Shown piece by piece: positions 25,861 through 37,686 of a stretch of DNA of 64,000 nucleotides (position 1 is the stretch's first letter; every line of letters starts with the position of its first letter). The stretch is from Salinispora vitiensis (GTDB taxonomy: Bacteria; Actinomycetota; Actinomycetes; Mycobacteriales; Micromonosporaceae). Made by a program: the position numbers and the translations under genes. The stretch covers positions 4,161,901 to 4,225,900 of the forward strand of contig NZ_KB900388.1 of the NCBI RefSeq assembly GCF_000378825.1. The letters are read 5' to 3'. Under the pieces are notes generated by a model that was given only the letters and a program-made list of their open reading frames with translations, did no database searches and was not told where the DNA came from.

Positions 25861-26475
25861 TTAGCTTGTGATTACGCTAACGACAATACCGATGGTCGCA
25901 GTGTTGTAGATGAACGACAGGATGGCGTGTGAGAGTACTCCGAGCCTGACCTTCGAATTTTGCGTTTCTACATCCGGGATCGCAAAAGTCGCGCCGATGC
26001 TGAAAGACAGATAGGTGAAGTCGATGAAGCTTGGCCGATCCGTGTTGGGGAAAACCAATGTTTTCGTCGGCAGGGCGGCATAGTAGCTCTGCGCGTACCG
26101 TTCCGCATAACCAAAGTGAAGGATTCCCCAGGCGAGCAGCACGGTGGGAACGCCCACTCCCTTGGCGATCAATGTCTCGAGCTCATTGTCGCCGCCCATT
26201 ACGATCACGATACCTGCGGTGATTCCGACCAAACTCGCGAAGATGGTAAACAGCAGGCCGAGGCGGGGTCCCAAGGTCCGCTTGAGCCACGCATCACTCT
26301 CGTCCAATCCTCGCTTGCCCCGAAGGCGGCGGATGCGGATTGCGAGGTAGAGCATTCCGGTGAGGTCCCAGAGTGCGATATAGCCTAAACTTTGGTCCCA
26401 GAGTATGATGAACACGCCCAGGGCGATGAGGGTTACCTCGATCAGCCGAGACATCGCGAACGTAATTTTGGCCAT
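25861..26475 (-). CDS. DUF1345 membrane protein
   Basis: 204 residues from ATG 26475, preceded by AGG. Five to six hydrophobic segments; the diagnostic DUF1345 C-terminal block is present as FPNTDRPSFIDFTYLSFSIGATFAIPDVE, then LGVLSHAILSFIYNTATIGIVV. Function of the family is unknown. Codon use is less G/C-biased than neighbouring genes (many att, gtt, aat codons), suggesting transfer. Confidence 0.75.
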   Translation of the reverse strand: MAKITFAMSRLIEVTLIALGVFIILWDQSLGYIALWDLTGMLYLAIRIRRLRGKRGLDESDAWLKRTLGPRLGLLFTIFASLVGITAGIVIVMGGDNELETLIAKGVGVPTVLLAWGILHFGYAERYAQSYYAALPTKTLVFPNTDRPSFIDFTYLSFSIGATFAIPDVETQNSKVRLGVLSHAILSFIYNTATIGIVVSVITS

Positions 26476-26542
26476 GGCAATCCTAAAGGGGTGTAGGAAA
26501 GGGTCACCGACGGTTTTTCTTAACGCCTGTAGCGGTCGCATG

Positions 26543-26830
26543 CTACGTCATTGGGTTCAACGTGGACGCAGGGGGTCGACGTTGCCCCACGCGGAGCCTG
26601 ATACGGCTGGGACCCCAGTTTTCCTGTAGGGAGACTGCCAGCTGTGCGTACGCGGCGGCGAGTTCCGCGTCCGGAACGTCGGTGACCACATGCGGGATGC
26701 CCCGCGTCGGGTTGCCCCGGGCGGTGGCGAGTCCCCGGCGCGCGGTGCCGATGAGGTGGCGGCGAACCAGTCCAGGGCATCGATGCCCCTCCGGACGGGT
26801 CCACCCGACGTACTCGGCCATCAACAGCAT
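26543..26830 (-). CDS. Hypothetical small protein or gene remnant
   Basis: 95 codons from an ATG at 26830. Third positions are strongly G/C between about codons 20 and 75 (GIPHVVTDVPDAELAAAYAQ), as in real genes here, but no family is recognised and the last ~15 codons look non-coding. It is divergent from the pyrE-like gene 57 bp away. Could be a fragment of an older gene. Confidence 0.35.
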   Translation of the reverse strand: MLLMAEYVGWTRPEGHRCPGLVRRHLIGTARRGLATARGNPTRGIPHVVTDVPDAELAAAYAQLAVSLQENWGPSRIRLRVGQRRPPASTLNPMT

Positions 26831-26886
26831 CGGTTACCAGTGGGCTCGATGCCCGGTCAATACCGGCGGAATGCGAAACTGGCCAG

Positions 26887-27408
26887 ATGGCTGACCCGCT
26901 TGCCCGTCGCGTCTACGACACGTGCCACCTGACCGGACGGTTCCGGCTGCGCTCCGGGCAGGTCAGCACGGAGTACTTCGACAAGTACCTGTTCGAGGGT
27001 GAGCCGAACCTGCTGCGCGAGGTCGCCGAAGCGATGGTGGACCTGCTGCCGGAGTGCGACGTACTGGCGGGAATGGAGATGGGTGGCATCCCGCTGGCCA
27101 CTGTGATGTCACAACTGACCGGGCTGCCCACGGTCTTTGTGCGCAAACACGCCAAGGAGTACGGCACCAGCAAGGTCGCCGAGGGTGGTCCTGTGCACGG
27201 GCGCCGGGTCGTTCTGGTCGAGGATGTCGTGACCACCGGAGGCGCCCTACTGTCGTCGTGCGGTCAGCTACGCGCCATTGGCGCCAAGGTAGACACGGTG
27301 GTCTGCGCCATCGACCGTGAGCAGGGCGGTCCGGAAAATCTGGCCGCCGAGGCGCTACAGCTCCGCGCCGCCCTTACCCGCCGTGACCTGGAAGCCCTAA
27401 CGGAGTAA
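26887..27408 (+). CDS. pyrE: Orotate phosphoribosyltransferase-type enzyme
   Basis: 173 residues. GRFRLRSGQVSTEYFDKYLFE is the N-terminal OPRTase motif binding orotate/PRPP; VLAGMEMGGIPLATVMSQ, FVRKHAKEYGTSKVAEG (catalytic Lys loop) and the PRPP motif VVLVEDVVTTGGALL follow. Converts orotate and PRPP to OMP in pyrimidine synthesis. No other pyr genes lie nearby, so it could be the genomic pyrE or a paralogous phosphoribosyltransferase; the motifs favour PyrE. Confidence 0.82.
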   Translation: MADPLARRVYDTCHLTGRFRLRSGQVSTEYFDKYLFEGEPNLLREVAEAMVDLLPECDVLAGMEMGGIPLATVMSQLTGLPTVFVRKHAKEYGTSKVAEGGPVHGRRVVLVEDVVTTGGALLSSCGQLRAIGAKVDTVVCAIDREQGGPENLAAEALQLRAALTRRDLEALTE

Positions 27409-27589
27409 CTCCGGCGCGGCGTGAGCTACGGCGGATAAGGCAGCCGGCGGCGCCTTCTCCGGACGTCGTGCCCGAGGGTGCGCCGGCCGTCGTTCGGGCA
27501 GGGCGTGGCGGAGTCGACTATGGCCGCCAGCTCAACCCGAACTACTGCGAATTCCTGGGCGTCGTGCCGGAACAGGCGCAGAACTGGTC

Positions 27590-27905
27590 GGACCGGTCGG
27601 CACAAGCCCGGAGCAGTACAACGAATTCAGCTCGTCGCTTTCTGACGCGCTGCGGGCCGGCGGCCTCGACCCGGCCGGGGTGTACGCGCGGCCCGCCGAC
27701 GGTACGGTGATTGCCTTGGCGGTGTCGGAGTCGTCTACGCGGGGAGAACGCACCCGGCGCTGGACGGCGGCCGGGGCGCCACTCGTGGCGGGGAGCGCGC
27801 TGCCGGCCGGCCGGGACGAGGCCGAGCGGATCGCGTCGGAGGCGCTCGGCCTCACGCTGCCCAATGAGGCGGCGCCGCACGAAATGTTGGCGGGGTGCCC
27901 GTGTC
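27590..27905 (+). pseudogene. Coding remnant of unknown family
   Basis: In frame 2 from about 27590 the codon bias is strongly coding (SPEQYNEFSSSLSDALRAGG, then GVYARPADGTVIALAVSES ...), but there is no start and the frame runs without a stop into the next gene. Likely a fragment broken at both ends. The family is not recognised. Bases 27409-27589 contain other short coding-like pieces (VDYGRQLNPNYCEFLGVVPE) in a different frame, so at least one frameshift is involved. Confidence 0.35.
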
Positions 27906-27932
27906 GACACAACAGTGGGGAGGAGAGCCGTT

Positions 27933-28592
27933 GTGCTCCTTTACGGACAGGACATCCATTCAAACAACACACCATGCGGGCCGGCCCCTCTGCTGCCGGT
28001 GGGGGAGTTCTTCGGCACCTTCCACCCGACGGTCGGTTCCCCCGACCGTATCCACCGGGTCCGTCTCGGCGTGGAGGTGTGGGAGTTGGACGACCAGCGC
28101 TTCACTCTCTGGGCGTTGGCGCACGGAGCTGGTGCCCAGTTGGCCGAGCAGCCCTGGACCCTTGCGGCGGTACGAGAGGCGGCGGTCAGGCTACTGCCCG
28201 GTGTGGACACCGGGCCGCTGCTGGACGGGCTGATAGCCGAGGGGCTTCTCGTCGAGGTCGCCCCGGCGGAGGCGGTGGAGTTCGCGCGCCGGCACCGGGT
28301 TGGCGCCCGTCTACTCGGGCTGGGCAACAGCGCCGAGGAGCCCTGGCTGTGGTCGATCGGCTTCTTCGAACGCCCGATGGTGAAGGTGACGCGCACCGTA
28401 TTCGACCTGTGGGAGCGGGCCCCGGCGGGGGAGAGCCTCTGGGAGATCTGCCAGGCGCTCGCCGCCGAAGAACGGGCGGCCAACGCCACCGACCCAGACC
28501 TGTTCGACCCGGAACGGATGCTCACCGCGTTCCTGCGGGAAATCCACCAGCTGCTCGTGGCCGGCGTCATCTACCTGGAGCCGCTGCCGTGA
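27933..28592 (+). CDS. Unknown protein, paralogue A of a tandem pair
   Basis: 219 residues from GTG 27933, fixed by the strong Shine-Dalgarno GGGGAGGAGAG at 27917-27927. Motifs shared with the next gene: LLPVGEFFGTFHPTVGSPD, WALAHG, LDGLIAEGLLVEV, LLGLGNS, LWEICQALA and a long C-terminal helix (FLREIHQLLVAGVIYLEP). The middle resembles a small winged-helix unit, but no known family is identified. 22 nt separate it from paralogue B, so they are an operon and may form a heterodimer. Confidence 0.7.
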   Translation: MLLYGQDIHSNNTPCGPAPLLPVGEFFGTFHPTVGSPDRIHRVRLGVEVWELDDQRFTLWALAHGAGAQLAEQPWTLAAVREAAVRLLPGVDTGPLLDGLIAEGLLVEVAPAEAVEFARRHRVGARLLGLGNSAEEPWLWSIGFFERPMVKVTRTVFDLWERAPAGESLWEICQALAAEERAANATDPDLFDPERMLTAFLREIHQLLVAGVIYLEPLP

Positions 28593-28614
28593 CCGACACG
28601 ACGAGGAACCCTCG

Positions 28615-29256
28615 ATGGCCGAGCCGTTGATCCTGCCGGTGGGGCGCTACACCGGGGAGTTCTTCCCGAGCGTCGGCGCCCCGATGAAGTACAACGCGTT
28701 GCGCATCGGCCGGTTCTCGATAACCCTGCCCGACCCGGAAGCCTTCGGGGTGTGGGCCGCGGCGCACTGCCCGGTGGACCGGCCCGGCGAGACCTGGAAC
28801 CGGGCCGCGGTGATCGAGGCCGCCGAGCGGATCGGTGTGGTTGACCCAAATCGATTTATCGCGGAGTTCCTGGAGGAGGGCCTCCTGCTGGAGGTCGACC
28901 TGGACGCCCCGGATCTGGAGGACCTCGCTCGCGCGTACCGGGTGCTGCCGCTCATGGTGTCGTTGGGTAACAGCCCGGACGATCCGCTGAACTACGGCAT
29001 CGGAATTTTCGGTTTCGCCCCGGTGCTGCGGCTACCGGCGTTGGCCCACGACGTGTGGCAGTGGAGCAGCACCGGCGCCAACCTCTGGGAGGTCTGCACG
29101 GCGTTCGCCGACGCCGGTGCTCGAGCGGAGGTGGCGGATGCCCGTGAGCACAACCCTCGGCATGTGCTGCGTGAGTTCCTGACCACCCTGCCCCTGCTGG
29201 TCGGGGCGTTCGCCGCCTGCCTGGACGAGGCCCGCCGCGATCACCCGCAGGCATAG
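28615..29256 (+). CDS. Unknown protein, paralogue B of a tandem pair
   Basis: 213 residues. Aligns end to end with paralogue A: LILPVGRYTGEFFPSVGAP, FGVWAAAHC, FIAEFLEEGLLLEVDLD, LMVSLGNSPDDP, LWEVCTAFAD and FLTTLPLLVGAFAACLDEA. Identity is moderate, so the duplication is old. No signal peptide or membrane segment, so probably cytosolic. Function unknown; the repeated EGLLLEV and LGNS motifs may define a new family. Confidence 0.7.
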   Translation: MAEPLILPVGRYTGEFFPSVGAPMKYNALRIGRFSITLPDPEAFGVWAAAHCPVDRPGETWNRAAVIEAAERIGVVDPNRFIAEFLEEGLLLEVDLDAPDLEDLARAYRVLPLMVSLGNSPDDPLNYGIGIFGFAPVLRLPALAHDVWQWSSTGANLWEVCTAFADAGARAEVADAREHNPRHVLREFLTTLPLLVGAFAACLDEARRDHPQA

Positions 29257-29289
29257 GGCCATCGTCCAGGTAGCGGTGCGCCGCTGCGC

Positions 29290-30579
29290 TCAGCTTTCGG
29301 CGTTGCGCCGTCGCCGGTGCGTGAGACCGATTGTGAGCAGGAGGGCGGTGCCGGTCAGCACGGCCAGGCTGCCGGTGAGGAGCATTGACCCGCTGGATGA
29401 TCCGGTGATTGGTAGGTCGGTCCCGGTCGGGCTTGGTGTGACGGTCGGGGTCCCCGTCGGGTCGACGGTCGGGCTGGCGGTCGGCGTCGCTGTCGGGCTG
29501 GCCGTCGGGGAACCGTTGTCGCAGGCGAGTGTGGTGCTGAAGGGATAGTCGTGGATTTCCCCGCCCCGGTGCTCCAGGGTGCGGGCGACGATGCTGCCTT
29601 CGGTGTTGCTCTGATCAAGGTCGGTGAAATCGGCGCTTGGCGCGTAGATCGTTCCTTCGACCGTTGCGCCACCGGGCGCGAGGGTGAGGGCGGTGGCGGT
29701 GGGGAAGTTGAACAGGATGAACCGGGCTTCGGGTCCGCCGATGCCGGCGAAGTTCGGCGCGGTCCAGTCGAAGATGTCCCCCACGTCGGTGGTGTCGACG
29801 TTGACCAACAACGGGCTGCTCGCATTCGGCTGGTCGGGGAAGGTCAGGATGCTGATGTTGTCCAGATCGGCTGAGTTGATGTTGAGCACGTTGGTGGTGT
29901 TCGGGGTCAGGTCGATGACGGCGTTGGTCCCGGGCGGGATGGGGGAGGAGATCGGGTCGCCGTTTGGGTCCCGCAGCGCGACGGTGTTCTGGCACGTCGC
30001 GAGCTCGGTGGAGTTTGACCGGAAGGTCTGGAACGCCTCCGCGAAGTCAATCACCGAGACGGGGCCGACACTCGGTACCGACTGGTTGGTGACGAGTTCG
30101 ATCCGGGGCGAGGCGTCGTAGTCGTTGGCCGGCAGGATCCGCGTATTGGCCGGCACGTTGTTGTTGTCAAAATCCCGGACGAAGGTGTCGTTCAGGTTCC
30201 CGATCTTCGCGTACCCATTCTGCAGGACCTGGAGGCGGGTGTTGGGCGTACTGTTTGGGAAGTCCACCTGCCCGTCCACGACGAGCGCCGTGGGGTTGTT
30301 CTCGCCGGGGGCGAAGAAGTTTCCGGCGCTCACCGTGGCCAGCTGGTACTGCGAGAATGCGAGGTTCCCGCCGACGGCCAGCGTCCCCTCGTTCTCCGTG
30401 CCGATCAGGGTCGCGTTTCCCTCTGTCATGACCAGGAATCCTTGGGTGGCCTGGACGGGGTCGATCGGGCCGACGGGCGCGGCGCTGACCACGTTGCCCA
30501 TCATCACGAATGCGGTGGTGGCGGCTACCGCAGCGGTCGCGGTGGCGCGGGTGGTCATCACCTTTGCGTTTCTGTTCAT
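29290..30579 (-). CDS. Sortase-anchored choice-of-anchor-A surface protein
   Basis: 429 residues. Signal peptide ending near VVSAAP (about residue 35). Choice-of-anchor-A domain: GFLVMTEGNATLIGTENEGTLAVGGNLAF, then VDGQVDF, and the late GGATVEGTIYAPSADFTDL and NTEGSIVARTLEHRGGEIHDYPF. A PTASPT/DPTGTP linker follows, then the sorting signal LPITG, a hydrophobic helix and RRRR tail. It is exported and covalently linked to peptidoglycan by a sortase; no sortase gene is in the window. GGGA lies 5 nt before the ATG. Bases 30580-30933 hold only its promoter. Confidence 0.82.
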   Translation of the reverse strand: MNRNAKVMTTRATATAAVAATTAFVMMGNVVSAAPVGPIDPVQATQGFLVMTEGNATLIGTENEGTLAVGGNLAFSQYQLATVSAGNFFAPGENNPTALVVDGQVDFPNSTPNTRLQVLQNGYAKIGNLNDTFVRDFDNNNVPANTRILPANDYDASPRIELVTNQSVPSVGPVSVIDFAEAFQTFRSNSTELATCQNTVALRDPNGDPISSPIPPGTNAVIDLTPNTTNVLNINSADLDNISILTFPDQPNASSPLLVNVDTTDVGDIFDWTAPNFAGIGGPEARFILFNFPTATALTLAPGGATVEGTIYAPSADFTDLDQSNTEGSIVARTLEHRGGEIHDYPFSTTLACDNGSPTASPTATPTASPTVDPTGTPTVTPSPTGTDLPITGSSSGSMLLTGSLAVLTGTALLLTIGLTHRRRRNAES

Positions 30580-30933
30580 GATTTCCCATCACATTGACGA
30601 CTCTTTGCCCTCCTAGGTGATGATAAGTACGGAATGGGTGATTCATGCGTCTTGACCTGTCCGGGCCTGTCGAGTCGAGACCGGGTAGCACCAGACCGCG
30701 GCCAGTGCGCCCGACCGCACCCCGCGGGACTGCATGCCGGCGCGGGGGCGCTCCGGCTAGGTGCGAATCGGGGCTGATGCCGGCGACGGGAAATGCCGCC
30801 GGATCGAATTAGTCCTCAACATGGCGTGCGCGATGACGACGTAGGCCACGATGCGGCCTAGCGCAGCGACCACGCCGCAGCGGCACCCAAACCGCGAGCC
30901 GCGAGTACCACCGGAATACCGCATAATCCGCTC

Positions 30934-31320
30934 ATGACCTCTACCGGCTCCGCACGGCTGTCACTGTGGTCCACAGACTCCTTGTTGTCGATCGGCTCCC
31001 ACGGCTCGATACTGTCCATCGGCAGTGTCGGCTCGATCGCCTCCATCGCCAGTATCGGATCGGCCGGATCGATCCTGTCCGTCGGCTCCGCGCTGTCGAC
31101 CGGATCGGCCCTGTCCTGGCGGTCGCGCTGGTCGCTACTGGCTGACCAGTCCTTCGGCGCCGCGCTGGCCTCCCGCAGCAGCACCCGCGCACTCACCGGG
31201 CCGCCGGCAGCGCTGGCGGCCGTCGCGCTCGCCGCCTACGTCGGCTACCTAGTGGCGCGCAGCCACCAAGCCGATACAAATCGATCCCTTGTCGGCAAGG
31301 TGGCAGGCATCCAGCGGTGA
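30934..31320 (+). CDS. Ser-Gly-Ser repeat protein with C-terminal membrane segment
   Basis: 128 residues. Residues ~17-62 are a run of five-residue units of the form S-[IVL]-[GAS]-S-x (SIGSHGSILSIGSVGSIASI and onward), followed by WRSRWSLLADQSFGAAL and one hydrophobic helix (AALAAVALAAYVGYLV). The regular S/G pattern suggests a solenoid or beta-roll. I recall similar unnamed proteins in other actinobacteria but no known function. A minus-strand frame over the same bases (30858-31196) is the weaker alternative because it lacks a sensible protein pattern. Confidence 0.6.
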   Translation: MTSTGSARLSLWSTDSLLSIGSHGSILSIGSVGSIASIASIGSAGSILSVGSALSTGSALSWRSRWSLLADQSFGAALASRSSTRALTGPPAALAAVALAAYVGYLVARSHQADTNRSLVGKVAGIQR

Positions 31321-31452
31321 TGGTCCATGCCGTCAGGTCAGCGCCGCCAGGCATCGGCCCCGCTCACGGTCGGCGTGGAGGCGAATGCCCGACGACGCTA
31401 CGGCGTGGAGCTTCCACCCGGCCGGTACCCCACGTGGTCGGTTCGGACGGCG

Positions 31453-35079
<3,627 letters not shown>

Positions 35080-35084
35080 GCGGC

Positions 35085-35105
35085 CGCCTCCAAAGCTCGG
35101 AGGCG
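35085..35105 (-). promoter_or_regulatory. Anti-Shine-Dalgarno hairpin of metH
   Basis: On the minus strand CGCCTCC-GAGCTTT-GGAGGCG: a 7-bp perfect stem in which the right arm contains the metH Shine-Dalgarno GGAGG. The left arm is also part of the riboswitch 3' element GCGCCTCC that pairs with AGGCGC at the 5' side, so the two pairings are mutually exclusive. Confidence 0.6.
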
Positions 35106-35172
35106 CCCTTGTTTTAATAAATCAGGGCCGAGCGTGGCGGGCTCTGCCCGTCGCAGCGCCTCTCGACCCGAG
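35094..35172 (-). promoter_or_regulatory. S-adenosylhomocysteine (SAH) riboswitch
   Basis: The minus strand reads GAGAGGCGCTGCGAC, a short hairpin GGGC-AGA-GCCC, GCCACGCTCGG, an A/T-rich linker and AACAAGGGCGCCTC. This matches the known SAH riboswitch plan (GAGGxGCGCUGCRAC, GCCAGGCUCGG, AACGGCGCUC) with few changes. SAH aptamers are found before ahcY, metH and metF and act as ON switches. Position right before the metH SD supports translational control. Confidence 0.8.
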
Positions 35173-35329
35173 CCAGATAGTACCCGATCCGCGTGCCTGG
35201 GCGTCCCGACGAGACGTCGGCATCTGACTGCTGCGGGCGGTCACGCGGCAAGCCCCAGGTGTCGGCCGCGGGGCGGTGGGGCGCTGCCAGCTCCTGGCAG
35301 TCACTGTTCCACCACCCCGCGTGGGATCC

Positions 35330-36520
35330 TTATGCCGCCCTGCCTCCGCCGGTGAACACCGGTATGTCGCGTACCTGCTGGAGATACGGTGTGCCGGGGG
35401 TGGAACCGGTGCCGGGCTGATCGCCCAGCATCCGCACCGCCAGCGAGTAGTGCGTGCGCCGCCACGCTCGTATCGCCTCGGCGAATGCCTCCATCGCGGG
35501 TGTCAACTGCGCGTCGACCCCGCCTGTCGGGGGCAGGGACGCGAGCTGGGACTGCACCGTTGGCTGTCCCTGTTCCACCCGCTGTAGCACGCCCGGCACG
35601 GCGGCGAAGGCGATCGAGTGCAGTCGTGCGAGTTCCGGGCGCCGGCACAACGACTCCACCAACTTGTACGAGTCGCTTTGGATCGCGCTGGCGCCGTCGG
35701 TGTACACCCTGAACTCAGCGAATGACTCTGGTCGCATCGTCGCCAGCAGCGAGAATAGCGGCGCCGACTCACGCAACACCGCAGTAGCCGCGTCCAGCCC
35801 GCGGGCCGCTGCCGCCACCGCCTGTTGACTCAGCTCATTGACCACCGCCGACAGGTTGACCGCCACCAGGGCGAAGGTGCACTCCCAGGCCTGCAACACC
35901 CGGATGAAAAGGTGCTCGTCGTGCACGGTCGATACGGGCAGCATCGACAACGCCACCGCCTGCCGCTCATCGGCGTCGAGTGCGGATTGGACCCGTTGCC
36001 AGACCTCGTGTGGGTCAACGTCGTGCCCGAGGTCGTCGGTCAATCCGAGCCGCCTCAGCACCGGCGTCAACACCCGGGTGCCCAGGCGAATCCTTTTACC
36101 GGTCAACGTCGCCGTCGTTGCCTCCCCACCGGTGCTGGCAAACCGGACCGTGTCCGCGATCAACGCGGCCACCAGCCGGTCCCGACACCGCAGCGCGGCG
36201 GCCGTGTCCGGCGTCAGCCCGTTATCGCTCTGCCCCGGTTGGGGCAGCAGTGGCAGCGCCAGATACGTGTGGTAGCAGTACCGGCCGTCGGGTTTGTCCA
36301 GCATCACGTCCAGCCACGCACGCAGCAGCTGGCTCGACGCGTACGACCCCGGTACTGAGCCGAGCTCGGTGCGAGTCTGCTGCAGGGCGGCCACCAGCTC
36401 CCCGTCCAGGAAGTGCTTGCCTACTCTATGTAGCTCGTCGGTGACCACCGCGTACGGAAAGTTGTCGCTGTGTCGTGGCCCCACCAGCCAGGCGCGGATC
36501 GCGACGGCTGCCGTGGTCAT
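35330..36520 (-). CDS. TDO/IDO/PrnB-superfamily heme protein
   Basis: 396 residues. Superfamily landmarks: STVHDEHLFIRVLQAWECTF (about residues 200-220) and WRRTHYSLAVRMLGDQPGTGSTPGTPYLQQ near the C-terminus, where the His after WRRT corresponds to the proximal heme ligand and GTGS to the TDO GTGG loop. The distal HQ of tryptophan dioxygenase is LQ here. Length and layout recall PrnB (pyrrolnitrin ring-rearranging enzyme) more than TDO. Last of three coupled genes (ATGA overlap with the PLP enzyme). Substrate probably tryptophan or a related indole amino acid; reaction unknown. Confidence 0.65.
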   Translation of the reverse strand: MTTAAVAIRAWLVGPRHSDNFPYAVVTDELHRVGKHFLDGELVAALQQTRTELGSVPGSYASSQLLRAWLDVMLDKPDGRYCYHTYLALPLLPQPGQSDNGLTPDTAAALRCRDRLVAALIADTVRFASTGGEATTATLTGKRIRLGTRVLTPVLRRLGLTDDLGHDVDPHEVWQRVQSALDADERQAVALSMLPVSTVHDEHLFIRVLQAWECTFALVAVNLSAVVNELSQQAVAAAARGLDAATAVLRESAPLFSLLATMRPESFAEFRVYTDGASAIQSDSYKLVESLCRRPELARLHSIAFAAVPGVLQRVEQGQPTVQSQLASLPPTGGVDAQLTPAMEAFAEAIRAWRRTHYSLAVRMLGDQPGTGSTPGTPYLQQVRDIPVFTGGGRAA

Positions 36521-37686
36521 GACGTACCTACCAAGGCGTTCTGCCCCGGATGGTCGGCGTTGAACCGCGCGAGCAGGTCACACGCCGCAGAAACCTCTGC
36601 CGGGGTGCTGTAGGCGTGTACGGCGATCCGTACGACCCCGCCTCTCGGTGACACCGCCACCTGCTGATCTGCCAGCCACGCCGTCAGCTTCTCCGGTTCG
36701 GGGTGACGTACCGCCAGGTGTGCGCCATGCTCCTCGGGCGCTTGGGGTGTGGCTATGCTCCAACCCGCCGCGCTCAGCTGCCGGTGGGCGTCACCGAGCA
36801 GCATGGTCACATGCTGTCGTACCGCCTGCAGGTCCAACTCGTTGATCAGGGACAGGCCTGCCGTGGCGGCGTAGACCGCTGGCACCGCTGGGGTACCCGC
36901 CTGAAACCGGGCTGCCCGCTGCGGCCAGTCCAGCTGGCGTGAGTCCCACCGGTGTAGCGCGCTGCGACCCTGCCATCCCGTCAGGTCCGGCCGGCGCTCA
37001 CCAACGGTCCTTTCGTATAGTCCGACCACGCCCGGTAGTCCCAGGGCGTATTTGGAGAACCCCGCGATGAGGTAGTCGCAGTCCCACCGTGCCACGTCTA
37101 CTGGTTCGACTCCGAGGGCTTGGTAGCCGTCAACAACCACCATTGCGCCGGCGGCATGTGCCGCGTCGGTGATCTCTCGGATGGGCAGTCGTACCCCGTC
37201 GCGGTAGGTGACGGCAGGTATCGAGACCAGCGCCGTTCGTTCGTCCACCGCTTGGAGATAATCCTCGCCTGACACCCGGCCCGCCTGGTCACCGACGATG
37301 ACGACCTCGGCGCCACGGGCTTGCTGCGCCAACCACACGTGCGCCAGCCCAGGAAACTCCGCACTACTCATGACAATCTTTGGCCTGGGTGACCAGGGCA
37401 GCGTCGAGGCGACCTGAAATGCCGCTGTTGACGCGTCCGCGAGTAGCGCGACCTGATCGCCTCGGCAGCCGATCAGGTCGGCAAATCGGTCGCGTAGCAG
37501 CCCGATCTGGGGTTCCCAGGTTTCCCACGCGGACGTGGGCCCGTCCATCGCTGCTGTCATCGCCAGCAGTGCTGCCTGGACCCGGGTGGCTCGCGGCGCA
37601 TGGCTGCACCAGGCGAGGTGGGTCCAGTCCAAACCGGCGAACTCGTCCCGGGCCGGCCCGAAAGCATCCACACCGCGCCGGGTCAT
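36517..37686 (-). CDS. Class V PLP-dependent aminotransferase/kynureninase-like enzyme
   Basis: 389 residues from ATG 37686; the frame is open upstream but that part overlaps the TDO-like gene. Fold-type I features: WCSHAPRATRVQAAL N-terminus, phosphate-binding ALLADASTAAFQVASTL, VVVDGYQALGVEPVDV (Asp contacting the pyridine) and FSKYALGLPGVVGLYE with the Schiff-base Lys. Related to cysteine desulfurase/isopenicillin epimerase/kynureninase group. Overlaps both neighbours by ATGA, so the three products are made together. Kynureninase-like cleavage of a TDO product is one option. Confidence 0.75.
   Translation of the reverse strand: MTRRGVDAFGPARDEFAGLDWTHLAWCSHAPRATRVQAALLAMTAAMDGPTSAWETWEPQIGLLRDRFADLIGCRGDQVALLADASTAAFQVASTLPWSPRPKIVMSSAEFPGLAHVWLAQQARGAEVVIVGDQAGRVSGEDYLQAVDERTALVSIPAVTYRDGVRLPIREITDAAHAAGAMVVVDGYQALGVEPVDVARWDCDYLIAGFSKYALGLPGVVGLYERTVGERRPDLTGWQGRSALHRWDSRQLDWPQRAARFQAGTPAVPAVYAATAGLSLINELDLQAVRQHVTMLLGDAHRQLSAAGWSIATPQAPEEHGAHLAVRHPEPEKLTAWLADQQVAVSPRGGVVRIAVHAYSTPAEVSAACDLLARFNADHPGQNALVGTS

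Noticed and set aside
30858..31196. 112-codon minus-strand frame with Asp/Pro/Ile repeats
   Set aside because: The repeats are the complement of the SGS-repeat gene; the plus frame has the better protein pattern and a C-terminal membrane helix.
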